Shown piece after piece: positions 31,033 through 35,145 of a stretch of DNA of 35,145 bases. Under the pieces are notes generated by a model, which did no database searches, was not told the origin of the DNA, and worked only from the letters and a program-made list of their open reading frames with translations. The stretch spans positions 1-35,145 of the forward strand of contig JAEYSJ010000117.1 in assembly GCA_023434855.1 (NCBI GenBank). Reading direction: 5' to 3'. Numbering within the stretch: the stretch's first letter is position 1; each line of letters opens with the position of its first letter. Source of the DNA: Bacillota bacterium. Lineage in GTDB: Bacteria; Bacillota_C; Negativicutes; JAEYSJ01. A program made the position numbers and the translations under genes.

Positions 31033-32397
31033 TTACCCAAATATTTCAATGATTTTTTCCATTTTCATACCCCGTGAACCCTTAATGAGAATAGTATCGC
31101 CTGGTTTTATCATTTTTCGCAAAATGTCTTTAGCCTGATCATGATTGTTACAGGAAACCACCGTCGGTACTCCATACTCACGAGCTGTCTCGGCAATATA
31201 ACCTGCCAGTTCTCCAACTGTAACCACCATTTTAACATCGCGATCGGCTAGTTTACGACCAATACGCCGGTGGGCTTCCACCGCAATATGTCCTAATTCC
31301 AACATATCGCCCAATACAGCCACTGTCCTTCCTTTTGCCATTTCCGCCAAAGTATCAATGGCTGCTGAAGTTGATAATGGACTCGCATTGTAAGCGTCAT
31401 TAATGATAACATAACTGCCCCGTTGTTCAATATAAAACCGCATCCCGCTGGCAGCAAATAAACCAATCCCTGCTTTTATCTCATCAAAATTCAAACCTAA
31501 CTCCAAGCCAACTGCAATTGCCCCCAAGGCATTATAAACATTATGTTTGCCTACTGTTGGCAAACTGACCGGGAAACTTCCCTTAGAACAATGGCACTCA
31601 AAACCGGTTACCTGGCCTTCAGTCAATACATTAGTTGCCATAATATCACTAGACTGTTCTAAGCCATAAAACATTACCCGGCTTTTAGCTTTTTCCCGCA
31701 TGTTCCGTACATGTATATTATCGGCATTCAGTACAACCAGGCCGTTTGCCGGAATCGCTTCAACCAATTCCCCTTTAGCGGTCGCAATATTTTCTATTGA
31801 ACCTAGCAATTCCATATGGGTTTCACCCACATTAGTGATAATTGCAATCGTTGGCAGAGCAATTGCGGCTAATTCACGAATTTCGCCCATTCCCCGCATG
31901 CCCATTTCCACAACGGCAACTTCATGTTTGGTGTCTAGATTTAACAAAGTCAATGGCAAACCAATCTCATTATTATAATTAGCCTCGGTTTTTAACACGT
32001 TAAAACGGCTGGCTAATACCGCCGCCGTCATATCCTTGGTAGAAGTTTTTCCATTTGAGCCGGTAATAGCCACAACAGGAATATTAAATCGTTGACGGTG
32101 AAATCTTGCTAAAGACTGCAGGCCCTTTAAAGTATCTTCAACTACAATCACCGCAGTACCTTCAGGCGCATCTATATCTGCTCTGCTGACCAGCACACCA
32201 CTGGCACCATTATTTACTGCCTGACGAATAAAGCTGTGACCGTCAAACTGCTCACCTTTCAACGCAACAAACAAATTACCTGGGTTTATACTTCTGGTGT
32301 CGGTAGAAATCCCGGTAAAGGTTCGATGCTCCGTTAACACATTTTTAGTCTTGCCGTTTGTTGCCGCACAAATTTCGGCAATAGTAAATTCCGCCAT
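31033..32397 (-). CDS. murF: UDP-MurNAc-tripeptide--D-alanyl-D-alanine ligase
   Basis: 454 aa. STDTRSINPGNLFVALKGE in the N-terminal UDP-binding domain, P-loop AITGSNGKTSTKDMTAAVL, VVEMGMRGMGEIRELA, NVGETHMELLGS and INDAYNASP (the MurF YNANP/S block) identify it. It joins the D-Ala-D-Ala made by Ddl. Its ATG overlaps the murE stop by one base (TAATG), which indicates coupled translation. Confidence 0.97.
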   Translation of the reverse strand: MAEFTIAEICAATNGKTKNVLTEHRTFTGISTDTRSINPGNLFVALKGEQFDGHSFIRQAVNNGASGVLVSRADIDAPEGTAVIVVEDTLKGLQSLARFHRQRFNIPVVAITGSNGKTSTKDMTAAVLASRFNVLKTEANYNNEIGLPLTLLNLDTKHEVAVVEMGMRGMGEIRELAAIALPTIAIITNVGETHMELLGSIENIATAKGELVEAIPANGLVVLNADNIHVRNMREKAKSRVMFYGLEQSSDIMATNVLTEGQVTGFECHCSKGSFPVSLPTVGKHNVYNALGAIAVGLELGLNFDEIKAGIGLFAASGMRFYIEQRGSYVIINDAYNASPLSTSAAIDTLAEMAKGRTVAVLGDMLELGHIAVEAHRRIGRKLADRDVKMVVTVGELAGYIAETAREYGVPTVVSCNNHDQAKDILRKMIKPGDTILIKGSRGMKMEKIIEIFG

Positions 32398-33896
32398 TAT
32401 TTTATCATCTCCCTGATGATTTCCCTGGCTACTTCCTTATCATCAAAGGAAATAGTTCTGTCTTTCAAAATCTGATAATTCTCATGACCTTTTCCGGCAA
32501 TTATGACTACATCATCCTGTTCGGCCATATGCAGAGCCTCGTATATTGCCTGCCGTCTGTCAATAATTTTTTTGTATGTTTTGCCTTTGACAAGACTATC
32601 TTTAATACCGACCTCTATTTCTTCAAGAATTAATTCGGGATCTTCACTGCGTGGGTTATCAGAAGTAGCAATAACTATATCACCATACTCCGCCGCCAGT
32701 TTCCCCATGATCGGCCGTTTAGTCCGATCTCGGTCACCGCCGCATCCAAACACTACAATAATTCGTCTTTGGGCAATCTGTTTCGCTGTTTTTAATATGT
32801 TCTCCAGGCCATCAGGCGTATGTGCATAATCCACGATTATACTAAACGGCTGACCGCAGTCAACCAACTCAAAACGGCCAGGCACACTCTGGAATTGCTC
32901 TAATGCCGTCTTGATTACAGCAATGTTTATGCCTTCGGCCAAAGCCGCTCCTATAGCAGCCAAAACGTTATAAACATTAAACATCCCGGTTATTCTTAGT
33001 GTCAGCGGCACAGTGCCAAAAGATCCTACAATATCAAAACTAGCCCCGGTCGATCTGATATCAGTATTTTGGGCCATTAAATCAGCTTTATTATGAACGC
33101 CATAAGTAATAGCCGGACAGGCTGCGTTTTCCAAAATAGCACCTGCCGACGGGTCATCAATATTGACAACAGCCGATTTGCCTGTTTTAGAAGCCTCCTC
33201 TACGCTAACCAATTGAAACAGTTTAGCCTTCGCTGCCAGATAGTTTTCAAAAGTAAGGTGAAAGTCCAAATGGTCACGGGTCATATTAGTAAAAATAGCA
33301 ACATCAAATTCACACCCGGCGACTCTGTTTTGCGCCAGTGCATGAGATGATACCTCCATTACCACATAATCCATGCCGCTTTGCACCATTTCAGCCAGAG
33401 TCGCCTGCAGCTCGATAACATCAGGCGTAGTATTTTTCACTGGCAAAACCCGGTTACCGATAACTGTCTGAATTGTCCCGATTATGCCTGCTTTATAACC
33501 GGCATTTGTTAAAATACTGTGGATTAAATAAGAAGTGGTAGTTTTTCCGTTAGTACCTGTAACTCCAATCATCCGCAACTTGCGCCCGGGATAATCAAAA
33601 AACCATGGTGTGATTATTTGCATTGCTGCCCGGGTGTCAGGTACTTGTATTACAATCAACCCATCCGGCACCTCCACCGCTTTTTCAACTAATACGGCTT
33701 TTGCACCTAATTTATAAGCCGGAGATATATAATCATGTCCATCCACCCTTGTTCCCGGCAAACAAACAAACAATGTACCTGACGTAACCTGCCGGGAATC
33801 GTGGACTATATTGGTGATAGGCTGAGCCAAATCATATTTTCCCTGTATCACAGCACCAGGTAATACCGCCACCAATTCTTGCAGACTCTTTCCCAT
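32397..33896 (-). CDS. murE: UDP-MurNAc-tripeptide synthetase, meso-diaminopimelate type
   Basis: 499 aa. VHDSRQVTSGTLFVCLPGTR, P-loop GVTGTNGKTTTSYLIHSIL, NTTPDVIELQATLAEM, EVSSHALAQNRVAGCEF, TNMTRDHLDFHLTFENY and VDYAHTPDGLENIL are MurE blocks. The specificity motif is SDNPRSEDPELI: DNPR marks enzymes that add meso-diaminopimelate rather than lysine, so the wall is of the A1-gamma type. GGAGG lies directly before the ATG. The gene follows spoVD by about 115 bases. Confidence 0.97.
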   Translation of the reverse strand: MGKSLQELVAVLPGAVIQGKYDLAQPITNIVHDSRQVTSGTLFVCLPGTRVDGHDYISPAYKLGAKAVLVEKAVEVPDGLIVIQVPDTRAAMQIITPWFFDYPGRKLRMIGVTGTNGKTTTSYLIHSILTNAGYKAGIIGTIQTVIGNRVLPVKNTTPDVIELQATLAEMVQSGMDYVVMEVSSHALAQNRVAGCEFDVAIFTNMTRDHLDFHLTFENYLAAKAKLFQLVSVEEASKTGKSAVVNIDDPSAGAILENAACPAITYGVHNKADLMAQNTDIRSTGASFDIVGSFGTVPLTLRITGMFNVYNVLAAIGAALAEGINIAVIKTALEQFQSVPGRFELVDCGQPFSIIVDYAHTPDGLENILKTAKQIAQRRIIVVFGCGGDRDRTKRPIMGKLAAEYGDIVIATSDNPRSEDPELILEEIEVGIKDSLVKGKTYKKIIDRRQAIYEALHMAEQDDVVIIAGKGHENYQILKDRTISFDDKEVAREIIREMIK

Positions 33897-34011
33897 ATTT
33901 CATCCTCCCTGGACCTTTGTCACTGTTACTATATTATCACCAATCTTGTTAAGTTTATCGCAGCAAGCATCAGTCTGGTTCAAAACGTCCATCTGCGGCG
34001 CGGCCTGATAC

Positions 34012-35145
34012 TTATTCAAAAAATAAGGTAATGCTGGTGCCGGGCAACACTTTGCTGCCTGGTAATGGATCCTGCTTAACAGCATTTGTTCCGCTACCGA
34101 CAGGTTTTATACTTAACCCGAGCTCGGCCAAAATATCTGAAGCTTCCCGCAGTGCAAGTCCGGTACAGTCCGGCACTGTAATTTCAGCTGCGCCATAACG
34201 CGGAGTCACAGTATAAAGCAATATATTTGCTCCCTGCGAAATGCGACTGCCAGGTTTGGGAATCTGATCAGCAACTCTTTCTCCGGTTTCTTCTATTCTG
34301 GCATTTAATCCAGCCTTTTGCAACTCTTTAACTGCATCAGGAACTAACAAGTTGATTACACTCGGCACTACTACATGAGTATCATGACTATCGGATTTTG
34401 TATTTTCCGCTATCCGCGGTGCAACTTTCAGATATTGCAAAATATCCTTCATAACCGCACCAAATACCGGTGCGGCAATTTGTCCGCCATAATAAAGACC
34501 AACCGGCTCGTCAATAACGACCAGCATTACGGCCAGAGGATTATCAGCTGGTGCAAAGCCCGCAAAAGAAGCTACATATTTGCCAGCCATATACCCTCCT
34601 GCCCCAACTTTTTGGGCAGTTCCCGTTTTACCGGCGATGCGGAATCCTTCAATAAATGCATTTCTACCTGTGCCTTTTTCTACAACCTTTTCCAAAATTC
34701 CTTTTACTTCTTGCGCAGTTTCTTCATCAACAACCTTCCCAACAATATCTGGCTGGAAACTGGCAAGCACTTCGCCATTTTTATCGCGCACTTCCCTCAC
34801 AACCTGTGGTCGCAAAAGCTGCCCGTTATTGGCCACTGCCGAAACAGCAGTTAAGAGTTGTATGGGAGTCACGGCAATACTCTGCCCCATGGACATAGTA
34901 GCTATATTAATTGGTTTAACTTGATTTTGGTCAATCATAATTCCTTTAGCCTCGCCGGGCAAGTCAATTCCCGTAGGTTTACCCAGCCCAAAAGCATTCA
35001 AATAGTGATAAAAAGGATCGCGTCCTAAACGGAGTCCCACATTAACAAAACCAACATTGCATGAATTCTCTACCACTTCTTCAAAAGTCTGGTCACCATG
35101 CCCGCCATGTTTCCAGCAGTGGATAGTTCTGCCCTGTACTTCCAC
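34012..35145 (-). CDS. spoVD: SpoVD-type penicillin-binding protein (N-terminal part outside window)
   Basis: The visible 377 residues are the C-terminal part of a class B PBP; the frame is open to the window end. The transpeptidase motif SxN is SCN in VVENSCNVGFVNVGL, and KTGTAQK follows in FRIAGKTGTAQKVGAGG. The Ser nucleophile (SxxK) lies outside. The tail holds two PASTA domains: VVVPSVINLLVPDAVKELQK and VPDCTGLALREASDILAELG, ending TSITLFFE. PASTA tails plus position just before murE fit SpoVD (spore cortex) or a closely related FtsI. It would work with the SEDS protein encoded five genes downstream. Confidence 0.9.
   Translation of the reverse strand: MEVQGRTIHCWKHGGHGDQTFEEVVENSCNVGFVNVGLRLGRDPFYHYLNAFGLGKPTGIDLPGEAKGIMIDQNQVKPINIATMSMGQSIAVTPIQLLTAVSAVANNGQLLRPQVVREVRDKNGEVLASFQPDIVGKVVDEETAQEVKGILEKVVEKGTGRNAFIEGFRIAGKTGTAQKVGAGGYMAGKYVASFAGFAPADNPLAVMLVVIDEPVGLYYGGQIAAPVFGAVMKDILQYLKVAPRIAENTKSDSHDTHVVVPSVINLLVPDAVKELQKAGLNARIEETGERVADQIPKPGSRISQGANILLYTVTPRYGAAEITVPDCTGLALREASDILAELGLSIKPVGSGTNAVKQDPLPGSKVLPGTSITLFFE

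Noticed and set aside
33900..34085. Possible small gene between spoVD and murE
   Set aside because: The frame overlaps the end of spoVD; the part outside it (about 30 aa from an ATG near 33989) has no ribosome site and its stop overlaps the murE ribosome site. Low-complexity evidence only.
1..35145. tRNA, rRNA or tmRNA genes
   Set aside because: None was recognised on reading either strand; no attachment site within a tRNA gene could be proposed for the island.

Overview
The window reads as chromosome of an endospore-forming, meso-diaminopimelate Firmicute, most likely a sporulating Negativicute of the Sporomusa/Pelosinus type. The evidence is a division and cell-wall (dcw) cluster fused to spoIIGA-sigE-sigG-spoIIR, the small basic protein/DUF881 pair between ftsQ and ftsA, a DNPR motif in MurE, and moderate-to-low GC. 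The taxon is inferred from gene content and order; no 16S or tRNA gene is present.

Right part (about 13.8-35.1 kb, all minus strand, so transcription runs from high to low coordinates): spoVD (cut by the window end), murE, murF, mraY, murD, ftsW/spoVE, murG, murC, murA, ddl, ftsQ, a DUF881 protein, sbp, ftsA, ftsZ, then spoIIGA, sigE, sigG and spoIIR. These genes make lipid II precursors, polymerise septal peptidoglycan, build the Z-ring, and then switch on mother-cell (sigma-E) and forespore (sigma-G) transcription. Stop/start overlaps (murE/murF, murA/ddl, DUF881/sbp, spoIIGA/sigE) indicate translational coupling. Intergenic spaces here are unusually rich in structured repeats: five copies of a palindromic repeat of about 110 bp, two palindromes beginning GGCTGTTNCAAAAT, and a CCAAGGAC-type inverted-repeat element.

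Left part (about 0-13.8 kb) is an accessory island. It opens with the C-terminal part of a GC-rich IS110-family transposase. Two unequal, diverged copies of one phage-derived module follow. Module A (about 0.9-6.8 kb) holds, in transcription order: an XRE-type repressor (divergent), a YezD-like small protein, a terminator, a small Cys-rich protein, a sigma-region-4-like regulator, a 68-aa protein, a second small Cys-rich protein, a tail-completion protein, a tail tube protein, a large toxin with a nuclease-like C-terminus, and a DUF1436/CdiI-like immunity protein. Module B (about 6.9-10.5 kb) keeps the regulator, a frameshifted Cys-rich gene, the terminator and the toxin/partner pair. Its toxin gene is a multiply frameshifted pseudogene with an amidase-type C-terminus, the tail genes have been deleted, and a group II intron remnant sits directly behind the terminator. 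The same toxin scaffold carrying different C-terminal domains, each followed by a different small gene, is the polymorphic-toxin pattern and is the most interesting system here.

Between the modules and the sporulation genes lie a permuted NlpC/P60-like hydrolase, two very small plus-strand genes, a small unknown gene and a large serine recombinase that ends about 130 bp from spoIIR. The recombinase probably marks the integration machinery of the island.
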